From: RUG420 sp045642465
GTDB lineage: Bacteria > Bacillota > Clostridia > Oscillospirales > Acutalibacteraceae
Length of the DNA: 64,000 bases
Assembly (NCBI GenBank): GCA_045642465.1
Contig: JAZUIY010000017.1
Span: 12,793-76,792, forward strand
Direction: 5' to 3'
Shown here: positions 50,550 through 58,170 of the stretch, piece after piece
Position numbering within the stretch: position 1 is the stretch's first letter
Layout: the number at the start of each line of letters is the position of its first letter
The notes under the pieces: model-generated
The model's input: the letters and a program-made list of their open reading frames with translations, nothing else
Told to the model about the DNA's origin: nothing
Databases searched by the model: none
Program-made: the position numbers and the translations under genes

Positions 50550-52199
50550 CTAATTTTCAGTTGGCAGTTTGGTCAGTTTTTTTGCCCAAGTCTTGAGGAA
50601 GACAAGTACAATCATCAAAAGAACGAGAGCAATTGCCAAAGACATCCATACGTTTTGAACGAAGCCGGCCACAATGTAAGAAACACAGGAGACGGCGGCT
50701 ACGGTTAAGGCATATGGTATTTGGGTCTTTACGTGTACCAGGTGGTTACACTGAGCACCGGCAGAGGACATGATAGTGGTGTCGGAAATTGGGGAAATGT
50801 GGTCACCGCAAACAGAACCTGCAAGGCATGCGGACATACCAATGAGGAACAGTGGGTTGGTAACAGCAAATACCTGAGTCACAATTGGAATCAGGATCCC
50901 GAAGGTACCCCAAGAAGTGCCGGTGGAGAAGGAGATAAACACAGCTACCAGGAAAATGATGGCCGGCAGGAATTTCTGCAGGTCTCCGGCATTGGCCATG
51001 GCTTCCTGTACAAAGGCACTGGAGTCCAGAAGGGAAGTCATGTTCTTCAAAGCAGTGGCAAGTACCACAATGAGGATTGGCGCTACCATGGAAACAAATC
51101 CATCCGGAATGCATTTCATGGCATCGTTAAAGCTGATGACACGGCGGCAAACCATATAAATAATGGTGAATACCAAGGTGACAATGCCTGCCCAAGGAAG
51201 GCCGACCGTTGCGTCCGTGTTGGAGAAGGCATCAATGAAATTGTTGCCTTCAAAAATACCGCCTACATAAACCAGGGCAAATACAGAAACAGCAATGAGG
51301 ACTACTACCGGAAGGATTAAGTCCATCATTTTACCGTTGCTGTTGGTCTCATTCTCTATGGTGTTTTTATCGTTAACATCGTCAGAGAAGAGAACCCCCT
51401 TGGAAATGGCGTTGGCTTCGTACTTCTTCATTGGGCCATAGTCAATCTGGAAAATGGCAATGACAATAATGAAGGCCAAAGTCAGCAGGGAGTAGTAGTT
51501 ATATGGAATGGCCTGAATAAACAGTTTCAAACCGCTTTCACCGGTTCCTTTGGCGTAGTCTGCAACAGCTGCTGCCCAAGAGGAAATTGGGGCAATCATA
51601 CAAATCGGAGCGGCGGTGGCATCAATTAAATAGGCCAACTTTGCTCTGGAAATTTTATGGGAGTCCGTAACCGGTCTCATAACAGCACCTACGGTAAGGC
51701 AGTTGAAATAGTCATCAATGAAGATGAGAACCCCTAATGCGAAGGTGGCCAACATGGCGCCTGGACGGGTCTTAATGTGCTTTTGTGCCCATTCACCGAA
51801 GGCGGCAGAGCCGCCGGCTTTGTTGACTAAAGAAACGATGGCACCCAAAGTAACCAAGAAAATGATGATACCGGCCAAAGAGATAATGGAGCCGGTAGGA
51901 CCGTCAGATCCGTCACTGACAAATCCGGCAGTGAGCAGAGTGTCCATGGTTTCCAGCGGCTGAAACCCGCTGTAAATGGCAGCCCCGGCCAAAACACCCA
52001 AAAACAGGGAAGAATAGACTTCTTTGGTTACCAGGGCCAGGCCAATGGCGAATACCGGTGGGAACAAAGACCACAGGGTGGCATTTGGCACCGTAATTGG
52101 TGACATAACGCCGCAAACGACGGCAAACAGGATGACAAAGGCTATGGCTGCTATGCCAGTCTTTGAAATAGGGAACTTGCGTTCGGCTTTTCGGTTCAT
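50550..52199 (-). CDS. NhaC-family transporter under lysine riboswitch control (LysW-like)
   Basis: A 549-residue NhaC-type secondary transporter with about 12 helices; FIDDYFNCLTVGAVMRPVTD, DATAAPICMIAPISSWAA and CGDHISPISDTTIMSSAGAQCNH are the family's conserved core motifs. By sequence alone it would be called a Na+/H+ antiporter, but a complete lysine riboswitch and terminator lie directly upstream, so its real job is probably lysine uptake, like the predicted LysW transporters. AGGAGG precedes the ATG by 7 bases. Single-gene unit. Confidence 0.88.
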   Translation of the reverse strand: MNRKAERKFPISKTGIAAIAFVILFAVVCGVMSPITVPNATLWSLFPPVFAIGLALVTKEVYSSLFLGVLAGAAIYSGFQPLETMDTLLTAGFVSDGSDGPTGSIISLAGIIIFLVTLGAIVSLVNKAGGSAAFGEWAQKHIKTRPGAMLATFALGVLIFIDDYFNCLTVGAVMRPVTDSHKISRAKLAYLIDATAAPICMIAPISSWAAAVADYAKGTGESGLKLFIQAIPYNYYSLLTLAFIIVIAIFQIDYGPMKKYEANAISKGVLFSDDVNDKNTIENETNSNGKMMDLILPVVVLIAVSVFALVYVGGIFEGNNFIDAFSNTDATVGLPWAGIVTLVFTIIYMVCRRVISFNDAMKCIPDGFVSMVAPILIVVLATALKNMTSLLDSSAFVQEAMANAGDLQKFLPAIIFLVAVFISFSTGTSWGTFGILIPIVTQVFAVTNPLFLIGMSACLAGSVCGDHISPISDTTIMSSAGAQCNHLVHVKTQIPYALTVAAVSCVSYIVAGFVQNVWMSLAIALVLLMIVLVFLKTWAKKLTKLPTEN

Positions 52200-52221
52200 A
52201 GGTGAACCTCCTCACAAAAAT

Positions 52222-52264
52222 AGTAAAAAAGAAAGCAGTTATAGCGCTATGCTATAACTGCTTT
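52222..52264 (-). terminator. Riboswitch-controlled terminator in the NhaC-type gene leader
   Basis: On the minus strand, AAAGCAGTTATAGC pairs with GCTATAACTGCTTT around an ATAGC loop and runs into CTTTTTT, about 25 bases before the start codon. Its position between aptamer and gene marks it as the lysine switch's off-state terminator. Confidence 0.9.
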
Positions 52265-52287
52265 AAATGCATCTTAAAACAGAATTT

Positions 52288-52445
52288 CGTAGCGCTCCAC
52301 AAACTTGTGACAGTGGCATACTTCTTCAATATGTCCCCAGCAAACAAGCCCTGACAGCTGCTTGTTCACTTCGGCGGAAGCCCCTTTTGTCTTGCTGCTC
52401 TGTCCAGCGTTTGCAAGAGGACTGATGGATTCCGCGCCTCTACTT
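52288..52445 (-). ncRNA. Lysine riboswitch (L box)
   Basis: Reading the minus strand, the L-box core is present in order: GTAGAGGCGCGGAA, then AGT in CATCAGTCC, the block AAAGGGGCTTCCGCCGAAGTG, the TTGTTTGCTGG arm, CATATTGAAGAAGTATGCCACTGTCAC, and the closing GTGGAGCGCTAC pairing with the 5' end. Lysine binding is known to favour termination; here a terminator at 52222-52264 follows. It fills nearly all of the 300-base gap between the NhaC-type gene and dut. Confidence 0.93.
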
Positions 52446-52463
52446 AAATTCAATTACTTTGGT

Positions 52464-52492
52464 AGTTTACCACTTGAGCCGGTGGATGACAA
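52464..52492 (-). promoter_or_regulatory. Promoter of the lysine-riboswitch transcript
   Basis: On the minus strand, -35 TTGTCA (52492-52487) and -10 TAAACT (52469-52464) with a 17-base spacer lie just upstream of the aptamer and just after the dut stop. Confidence 0.65.
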
Positions 52493-52497
52493 GGGCT

Positions 52498-52941
52498 TTA
52501 GGCCCGTCCGGTAGAACCGAAGCCGCCCCGGTCAGGGCCGGTTAAATGGTCTACTTCGGTAAAGCTCAAGGTTGGCTGGTTCTTCATGATGCGGAACTGA
52601 CAAACCCGGTCGTTAACATGAATTTCCGTGTCTCTCATGGCCAGTACCGGCATGAACCACTGGTCGTTGTCTCCGGAGTAGGAGGCATCAATGACACCCA
52701 TGGAATTGACCTGGATGACACCGAAGTTTTTAAAGGTGGAAGAGCGGGGAACCACATGGGCTTCGTAGCCTTCCGGCAGCTGCATGGCAACCCCCAAAGG
52801 AATCAGTTTAAAATCCCCTTGCTTTAATTGGATTTCTTCTGCACAGCGCAGGTCAATCCAGTCGGATTTGCCGTCAATGTAGCGCAGTTTTTCAATGTCT
52901 TCGGTAAAGTATTTGATTTTGATGTCCTTCAAAATATCCAT
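52498..52941 (-). CDS. dut: dUTP diphosphatase
   Basis: Dut hydrolyses dUTP to dUMP, keeping uracil out of DNA. The 147-residue protein has the five trimeric-dUTPase motifs: DLRCAEEI, PRSSTFKNFGV, the uridine-binding GVIDASYSGDNDQW, NDRVCQFRIM and the C-terminal phosphate-binding DRGGFGSTG. Its start overlaps the end of the U32 peptidase gene by one base, so it is translated with it. It complements the uracil-DNA glycosylase elsewhere in the window. Confidence 0.95.
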   Translation of the reverse strand: MDILKDIKIKYFTEDIEKLRYIDGKSDWIDLRCAEEIQLKQGDFKLIPLGVAMQLPEGYEAHVVPRSSTFKNFGVIQVNSMGVIDASYSGDNDQWFMPVLAMRDTEIHVNDRVCQFRIMKNQPTLSFTEVDHLTGPDRGGFGSTGRA

Positions 52942-55043
52942 TACTGAACTCCTCTAAAATATAGGCCCCGGGTAAAGTCCCCGGTTGGCGTTTCTTGGTC
53001 TTTGTATGCCAAGGCGATTTGCTCTATTTCTTCTTTTTCCTCCGTGGTGCAGTACAGCAGCTGGAAGTCTAAATTCCACAATTCCGTTTGCCGGTCGGCC
53101 AATTGAATAGGAACGGAATTTAATAGTTCGCTTACGCCGTTGTTACACTGTACCGGGAAGAAGATGCCTTTGCGGTCGGTCAGTCCCCGGTCCTTGTGAC
53201 AGGAACTGCAGTCGGTGCCATTTTTCACCGGACAGTTTCTGGTCAGCATGAGGGGAAGGCGGCCGTAGGAGAGAATGCCTCTTCTTAGGGTTCCCTTTAA
53301 TTTGTTCAGCTCCGAAAGAGGAAGTTCTGCAGAGCAGATAGCGGCGGTGACACCCAAGGCTTCCAGTTCGGAAAGGGTCAGGGAATTATAGGCGTTGATA
53401 CCAAAATTGGTATAAATAGGAAGGCCATGTTCTTTGGCTAATATAACGCCATCCAAATTGCCGGCTAAGACAAATTTGGCACCATAGCCTTTGGCAGTCT
53501 CTAAAAGACTGTGGATTTTTTCATTGTTTCCGTAGAGTGCCCGTGGCAGTTCTACGGCAAATGGAATTTGCGCCTTTTGTAATAGTAGTAGTTTGGCGTC
53601 AGGAGTTTGTACCGGAACAATGACGGCAGAAAGGCCGAGTCCCTGTAGGGCTGCCGGCTCCTGAAGCCACCGGTCCGGAATTTGATGGAATCCGGATACC
53701 CGTAGTAGGGTAGAAAGCTCAGCTGCCTGATGAAGCGGCATGGCTTGTGGCAGGTAGGCATCCGGTTCGGCACAGTCTTTGGAAACAGTGTCTTGCCAAA
53801 GTACGTTTAGCTTGGCGATGGCGTTTCTACGCAGTTCGTTTAAGGAAGAAACCGGAAGGAAACAGTCTCCTTCTAAAGTAATATCAAGGTCTTCTACTTG
53901 GTATCCGGTGCCGCCGGTTTTCCGTAGTTGTTTTTCCACAGACTCTGCTGTGGCAGCCTTGTTTTGGGCTTTGGAAACCGGGTTTTCACTTTTCACCGAT
54001 GCAGTGAGCGGGCCTTGTTCCGTGAAGCAGGAAACCGTCAATTCCATTGAGCTTCCGACGGTAGCGGAAAAGGTCATATCTAAGACAGCCTGGCGGTGGT
54101 CCTCCGCATAAAGGCTGCTGAGCTTTTCCAGCACCGGGGCGGCAGCGGTAACGTCGTCTTTCTGACGGGTGCCGAACATCTGGACCCCGCGGTGGCCGGT
54201 GAAATACCCGTCCGTGAACCCGGAGCGGGAGAACACGGCACGCAGGTCCTGTTCTAAGGCCGGATCCTGTTCACCCCGCAATGCCTTCTGGCATGCGGTA
54301 ACCGCAGCGGCAACATACTCCGGCCGTTTCATGCGCCCTTCAATTTTGAAAGACGATATGCCCGCAGCCGCCAGCTCCGGTAAGTGTTCAATAATACTTA
54401 AATCCTTCAGGGAAAGGTCATGTCTGGTACCGCCCGGTGCTTCAAACTTCAGCCGGCACGGCTGGGCACACAGACCTCGGTTCCCGCTTCGGCCACCCAG
54501 CATGGCACTGAGATAACACTGGCCGGAAACACACATGCAAAGCGCACCGTGAATGAAGAGTTCCAACTCCATTGTGGTGGCTTTCCGGATTTCTTTGATT
54601 TCCCGAAGGGACAATTCTCTCGGCAATACCGCTCTGGTAAAGCCAAGTTCTTCTAATGCTTGAAAACCTGCCGGACTCATAACTGCCATTTGGGTAGAGG
54701 CGTGAAGCGGCATGTCTGGTGCCAGCTTATGCACTAAGCGGGCCAGTCCAAGGTCTTGAATGATAAATGCGTCTACGCCGGAGGCGCAGCCGCATTTCAC
54801 CAGTTCCAAAGCTTCAGGGAGTTCATTGTCTGAACAAAGCGTGTTCAGAGTGAGGTGTACGTTGACTCCGTGAATATGGCAGTATTCAGTTATGGCAGGA
54901 AGATCTTCTTTCGTGAAGTTTTGCGCGTTACGGCGTGCATTGAAGTTGCCTACCCCAAGGTAGACCGCATCTGCACCGCTTAAAACGGCAGCTTCTAAGG
55001 CTTCCCGGCTTCCGGCCGGTGCCAAGATTTCCTTGGATTCCAT
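52941..55043 (-). CDS. U32 family peptidase with DUF3656-type C-terminus (RlhA/TrhP-like)
   Basis: A 700-residue protein. The N-terminal U32 domain (1-330) carries ILAPAGSREALEAAVLSGADAVYLG and the cysteine-rich signature ELFIHGALCMCVSGQCYLS with GRSGNRGLCAQPCR, a probable Fe-S or metal site. A long C-terminal part with a further Cys motif (NCPVKNGTDCSSC) resembles the DUF3656 family. Relatives of this length include RlhA, which hydroxylates a 23S rRNA cytidine, so rRNA or tRNA modification is more likely than proteolysis. It lies between zapA and dut; zapA-U32 linkage is common in Clostridia. Confidence 0.88.
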   Translation of the reverse strand: MESKEILAPAGSREALEAAVLSGADAVYLGVGNFNARRNAQNFTKEDLPAITEYCHIHGVNVHLTLNTLCSDNELPEALELVKCGCASGVDAFIIQDLGLARLVHKLAPDMPLHASTQMAVMSPAGFQALEELGFTRAVLPRELSLREIKEIRKATTMELELFIHGALCMCVSGQCYLSAMLGGRSGNRGLCAQPCRLKFEAPGGTRHDLSLKDLSIIEHLPELAAAGISSFKIEGRMKRPEYVAAAVTACQKALRGEQDPALEQDLRAVFSRSGFTDGYFTGHRGVQMFGTRQKDDVTAAAPVLEKLSSLYAEDHRQAVLDMTFSATVGSSMELTVSCFTEQGPLTASVKSENPVSKAQNKAATAESVEKQLRKTGGTGYQVEDLDITLEGDCFLPVSSLNELRRNAIAKLNVLWQDTVSKDCAEPDAYLPQAMPLHQAAELSTLLRVSGFHQIPDRWLQEPAALQGLGLSAVIVPVQTPDAKLLLLQKAQIPFAVELPRALYGNNEKIHSLLETAKGYGAKFVLAGNLDGVILAKEHGLPIYTNFGINAYNSLTLSELEALGVTAAICSAELPLSELNKLKGTLRRGILSYGRLPLMLTRNCPVKNGTDCSSCHKDRGLTDRKGIFFPVQCNNGVSELLNSVPIQLADRQTELWNLDFQLLYCTTEEKEEIEQIALAYKDQETPTGDFTRGLYFRGVQ

Positions 55044-55054
55044 GGTTTCCTTTC

Positions 55055-55390
55055 TTAGAAAGAACGCTTTTGCAGTTCTTTGTTCAGACGGTCAACATCC
55101 CGTCTGGCAACTTCTGCTTCCATTTTATAACGGGCAGAATCTTCCAAATATTCTTTGATTTGACCACGAAGATTGTCAGCGGCTTCATTAGCCTTTTTGG
55201 CGGAATCTGCGTAATCTAAAGCAGCAAGGATTGCAGCCTGAGTCATAGAGAGACGGCTGTTCCCGGAAAGAATCTTGCTTAAGGTGTCGTCCAATTCGTC
55301 ACCCAAAGCTTGTACATATTTTGGATCTTCATCAGTGTTGATAACGTAGTCGTTTCCACCAATGTTCAGTTTCACTTTTTGCTTTTCCAT
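55055..55390 (-). CDS. zapA: Cell division protein ZapA
   Basis: A 111-residue FtsZ-ring cross-linking protein: a short N-terminal globular part (KVKLNIGGNDYVINTDEDPKYVQ) and a long C-terminal coiled coil (about 60-111). First gene of the zapA-U32-dut row. Confidence 0.9.
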   Translation of the reverse strand: MEKQKVKLNIGGNDYVINTDEDPKYVQALGDELDDTLSKILSGNSRLSMTQAAILAALDYADSAKKANEAADNLRGQIKEYLEDSARYKMEAEVARRDVDRLNKELQKRSF

Positions 55391-55438
55391 TGCTACACCT
55401 CAAAGTCAAAATTTTACAGATAAAGTATATCATAGCCG

Positions 55439-55447
55439 TGGTATAAT
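55439..55447 (+). promoter_or_regulatory. Extended -10 promoter of the nucleosidase gene
   Basis: TGG-TATAAT (TATAAT at 55442-55447) about 32 bases before the ATG; no -35 at normal spacing. Confidence 0.6.
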
Positions 55448-55479
55448 ATCTAGGAATCAAACGAAAAAGGAGTTCCTTT

Positions 55480-56169
55480 ATGAAAAAGAAAATTGGATTC
55501 ATCTTTGCAGACGATTTAGAATTTAAACCTTTTGCTGCCTACGCATTGAACAACGGCGGAAAACAGTTGGCAACCCAGCCACAGAATGTGGTTTCCATTG
55601 AAACCGACAATGCCATCATCTACGCCATGGAAGGTGGTGTTGGTAAAGTATATGCTGCTATTTCTGCCATGATTCTCATTAAAGAATATGGCGTTGAATA
55701 TTTGATGAGTGCCGGTTTGTCCGGTGCCATCAGCCACGTGAAAAAAGGAGATGTCATTGCCGGTACCTCTTACATGGAATGCGACTTTGACATGAGCCCA
55801 ATCGGTTACACCAAAGGCCATAAAGTAGATGGCTGGTACAAACTGTCTGCCAGTGAAGAACTGCTGACTGCCGCACTGAAAATCCCTGGCATGAAGCAGG
55901 GGGAACTGGGCAGCGGTGACTTCTTCCTCACTGACCCGGAAACCAAGGCTGCCTTCAAAGAAGCTTTTGGCATTTCCGCTTTTGATATGGAATCCGGTGC
56001 TATGGCCTGTGCCTGTGCTAAATTCGATATTCCATACCTGTCCGTCCGCAAAATTTCCGATGACGCAGACGAGGACGAAGATGTAGGTGCATCCTACCGC
56101 GCCCTCAATGAACTCCAGGAGCAGGCACTGACCGACATCTTAATGGAAATTGTAGAAAACTTAGCTTGA
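55480..56169 (+). CDS. MTA/SAH nucleosidase-like (Pfs family) protein
   Basis: A 229-residue enzyme of the nucleoside phosphorylase/hydrolase superfamily. Expected features: GGVGKVYAAISAMILI, MSAGLSGAISHVKKGDV, GSGDFFLTD, FDMESGAMACACAKFDIP and the catalytic Asp region VRKISDDADED. It probably cleaves 5'-methylthioadenosine or S-adenosylhomocysteine, recycling by-products of methylation and polyamine synthesis. It is somewhat divergent from canonical MtnN, so another purine nucleoside substrate is possible. Confidence 0.87.
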   Translation: MKKKIGFIFADDLEFKPFAAYALNNGGKQLATQPQNVVSIETDNAIIYAMEGGVGKVYAAISAMILIKEYGVEYLMSAGLSGAISHVKKGDVIAGTSYMECDFDMSPIGYTKGHKVDGWYKLSASEELLTAALKIPGMKQGELGSGDFFLTDPETKAAFKEAFGISAFDMESGAMACACAKFDIPYLSVRKISDDADEDEDVGASYRALNELQEQALTDILMEIVENLA

Positions 56170-56205
56170 GTTTCCAGAAATTTTCTGAATTTAAAAACAG
56201 TAGAA

Positions 56206-56243
56206 AAGCCTTTCCAACCCAGCGGTTGGAAAGGCCTTTTTTA
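56206..56243. terminator. Bidirectional terminator between the nucleosidase and GH13 genes
   Basis: A 12-bp stem GCCTTTCCAACC/GGTTGGAAAGGC with a CAGC loop and flanking A/T runs. Confidence 0.92.
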
Positions 56244-58157
56244 TTTTTCACATTTGTATTTGATCCAAGTACCCCGTCCAAGAATGGCTGCGGAACGGGC
56301 AGGCATGGTAACTGCATTCCCGTTCTTTTCCCAAACATTGCACACTTCAGTGGTGTTGGATAATGCCTCCGGAAGGTGATAGGTAATTGGGTGAGGATTG
56401 TTATTTGCAATGACCACCAGTGCATCGCCCTCGGGGGTTAGGTCCGGATGGTCTTCGTCAATGCGGGCGTAACAAACGCAGCCCAAAGCACCGGAAACAG
56501 GAACGAATTGTCCCTCTTTCAAAACCGGGCAGATTTGACGGAGTCGGCCCAGGCATACATACCAGGAGTGCAAGTCCATGCGGATGTTGTCCCATGGGAA
56601 ACCGGCACGGTTGAAGGGGTCTTTGTATCCTTCCATCCCTGCTTCGTCACCGTAGTAAACGGAAGGGATGCCCGGTAAGGTGTATTGCAAAATGGCGGCC
56701 AGCATTTCCTGCTGAATGCCAATTTCGTAGGTTTCTGGGGTGAGGGAGTGACAGGATTGCCATTCCCGGTCTTTATATTCACAACTTTCGCCCACCAGAC
56801 GGGTTAAAATCCGTTCGGTGTCGTGGGTGCCCAGTAAGTTCATTAAAACGTCTACTACCGGCTTCGGATAATTTTCCGTAACCGTAAGAATCTGTTCCAT
56901 GAAACTTTCGGCATCGTTGTGGCGGAGGAATTGGAGAATGGCGTTGGCGAAAGGATAATTCATAACGCTGTCCAGTTCGTCTCCCAACAGGTATTGCCGG
57001 CGTTCACTGTAGGCAATTTTGTTAGAGGCATCTTCCCAAACTTCCCCCATGACAATGGCGTCCGGTTTGACGGACTTGGCCCGGGTGTGAATCTTCCGGA
57101 TGAAGTCGTCCGGAAGCTCGTCGGCCACGTCTAAGCGCCAACCGTCGGCTCCCAGGCGGAGCCATTTGGCAATGATGCCGTTTTCGCCGGTAATGTATTC
57201 CACATAGTCCGGGTTGGTCTCGTTGACGTCCGGCAAGGTACGGAAACCCCACCAGGATTCATAGGTGTCAGGCCATTCCCCAAACCGGTACCAGTCGAAA
57301 TACGGGGATTCTTTGCTGTTATAAGCACCCAGGGTAGGGTAGCGGCTTTTCTTGTTGAAATAAATGCTGTCATCTCCGGTGTGGTTGAATACACCGTCTA
57401 AGATGATTTTGATATCCAATTCATGAGCGGCCTTACAAAGAGAAACAAAGTCTTGTTCTGTCCCCAGTAACGGGTCAATCTTTTCGTAATTGGCCGTGTT
57501 GTAGCGGTGGTTGGAGTGGGCTTCAAAAATTGGGTTTAAGTAAATGATGCTGACACCCATGTTTTTTAAGTAAGGCAGTTTTTCTTGGATGCCGGCTAAA
57601 TCGCCCCCAAGGTAGTCTTGGTTTAATACTTCTCCGTTTTCGTTGGGCCTCCACTTTGGCTGGCTGTCCCAAGAAACCAATTCCCGGTCCTTGGGTACGC
57701 CGGTTTTCTTTTTCCCACTGTTTGAAAAACGGTCTGGGAAAATCTGGTAAATAGTGGCACCTTTTAAAGATTTTGGAGTGTCAAAGCCCTTTTCGTAAAC
57801 CGTCAGCTGCCAGTCGGAGGCGTCACTGTTTAAAACGCCGTTTCCGAAGGAACCGCGGTAAATGTACTGGGTTGAGAACGGACCGTCGTATTCAAAATGA
57901 TACCAGTAAAGCCCTTTTTCTGCTGCAGTGTAGTGGCATTCCCACCAGCGGAAGTCGCCGTCGTATTGGTCTGTGCCAAGCAGTTCAACCCGCTGCTCCT
58001 CACCGGTAAATTCATCCCGGATAATCATACGGGCGCTGTAACACACAGCGCCTGTAAAGAAAGGAAGGAGCAGGCGGAACGTCAGGGTTTCCCCGCATTC
58101 CACCGCGCCATATTTACTTTTGTAGTTCTTATCACGAGAGTTGAATAACTGTGGCAT
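56241..58157 (-). CDS. GH13 amylase, maltogenic amylase/neopullulanase-like
   Basis: A 638-residue intracellular amylase (no signal peptide). The N-terminal region (1-125) is a CBM34-like beta domain, followed by the barrel starting ATIYQIFPDRFSN. Catalytic residues: nucleophile D343 (GWRLDVADE), acid/base E372 (MGEVWED) and D446 (LLGTHDTER); the first conserved region is DGVFNHTGDD. Lack of export and position 14 bases downstream of glycogen phosphorylase indicate breakdown of internal glycogen or imported maltodextrins. Confidence 0.92.
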   Translation of the reverse strand: MPQLFNSRDKNYKSKYGAVECGETLTFRLLLPFFTGAVCYSARMIIRDEFTGEEQRVELLGTDQYDGDFRWWECHYTAAEKGLYWYHFEYDGPFSTQYIYRGSFGNGVLNSDASDWQLTVYEKGFDTPKSLKGATIYQIFPDRFSNSGKKKTGVPKDRELVSWDSQPKWRPNENGEVLNQDYLGGDLAGIQEKLPYLKNMGVSIIYLNPIFEAHSNHRYNTANYEKIDPLLGTEQDFVSLCKAAHELDIKIILDGVFNHTGDDSIYFNKKSRYPTLGAYNSKESPYFDWYRFGEWPDTYESWWGFRTLPDVNETNPDYVEYITGENGIIAKWLRLGADGWRLDVADELPDDFIRKIHTRAKSVKPDAIVMGEVWEDASNKIAYSERRQYLLGDELDSVMNYPFANAILQFLRHNDAESFMEQILTVTENYPKPVVDVLMNLLGTHDTERILTRLVGESCEYKDREWQSCHSLTPETYEIGIQQEMLAAILQYTLPGIPSVYYGDEAGMEGYKDPFNRAGFPWDNIRMDLHSWYVCLGRLRQICPVLKEGQFVPVSGALGCVCYARIDEDHPDLTPEGDALVVIANNNPHPITYHLPEALSNTTEVCNVWEKNGNAVTMPARSAAILGRGTWIKYKCEK

Positions 58158-58170
58158 AGAACCTAACCTC

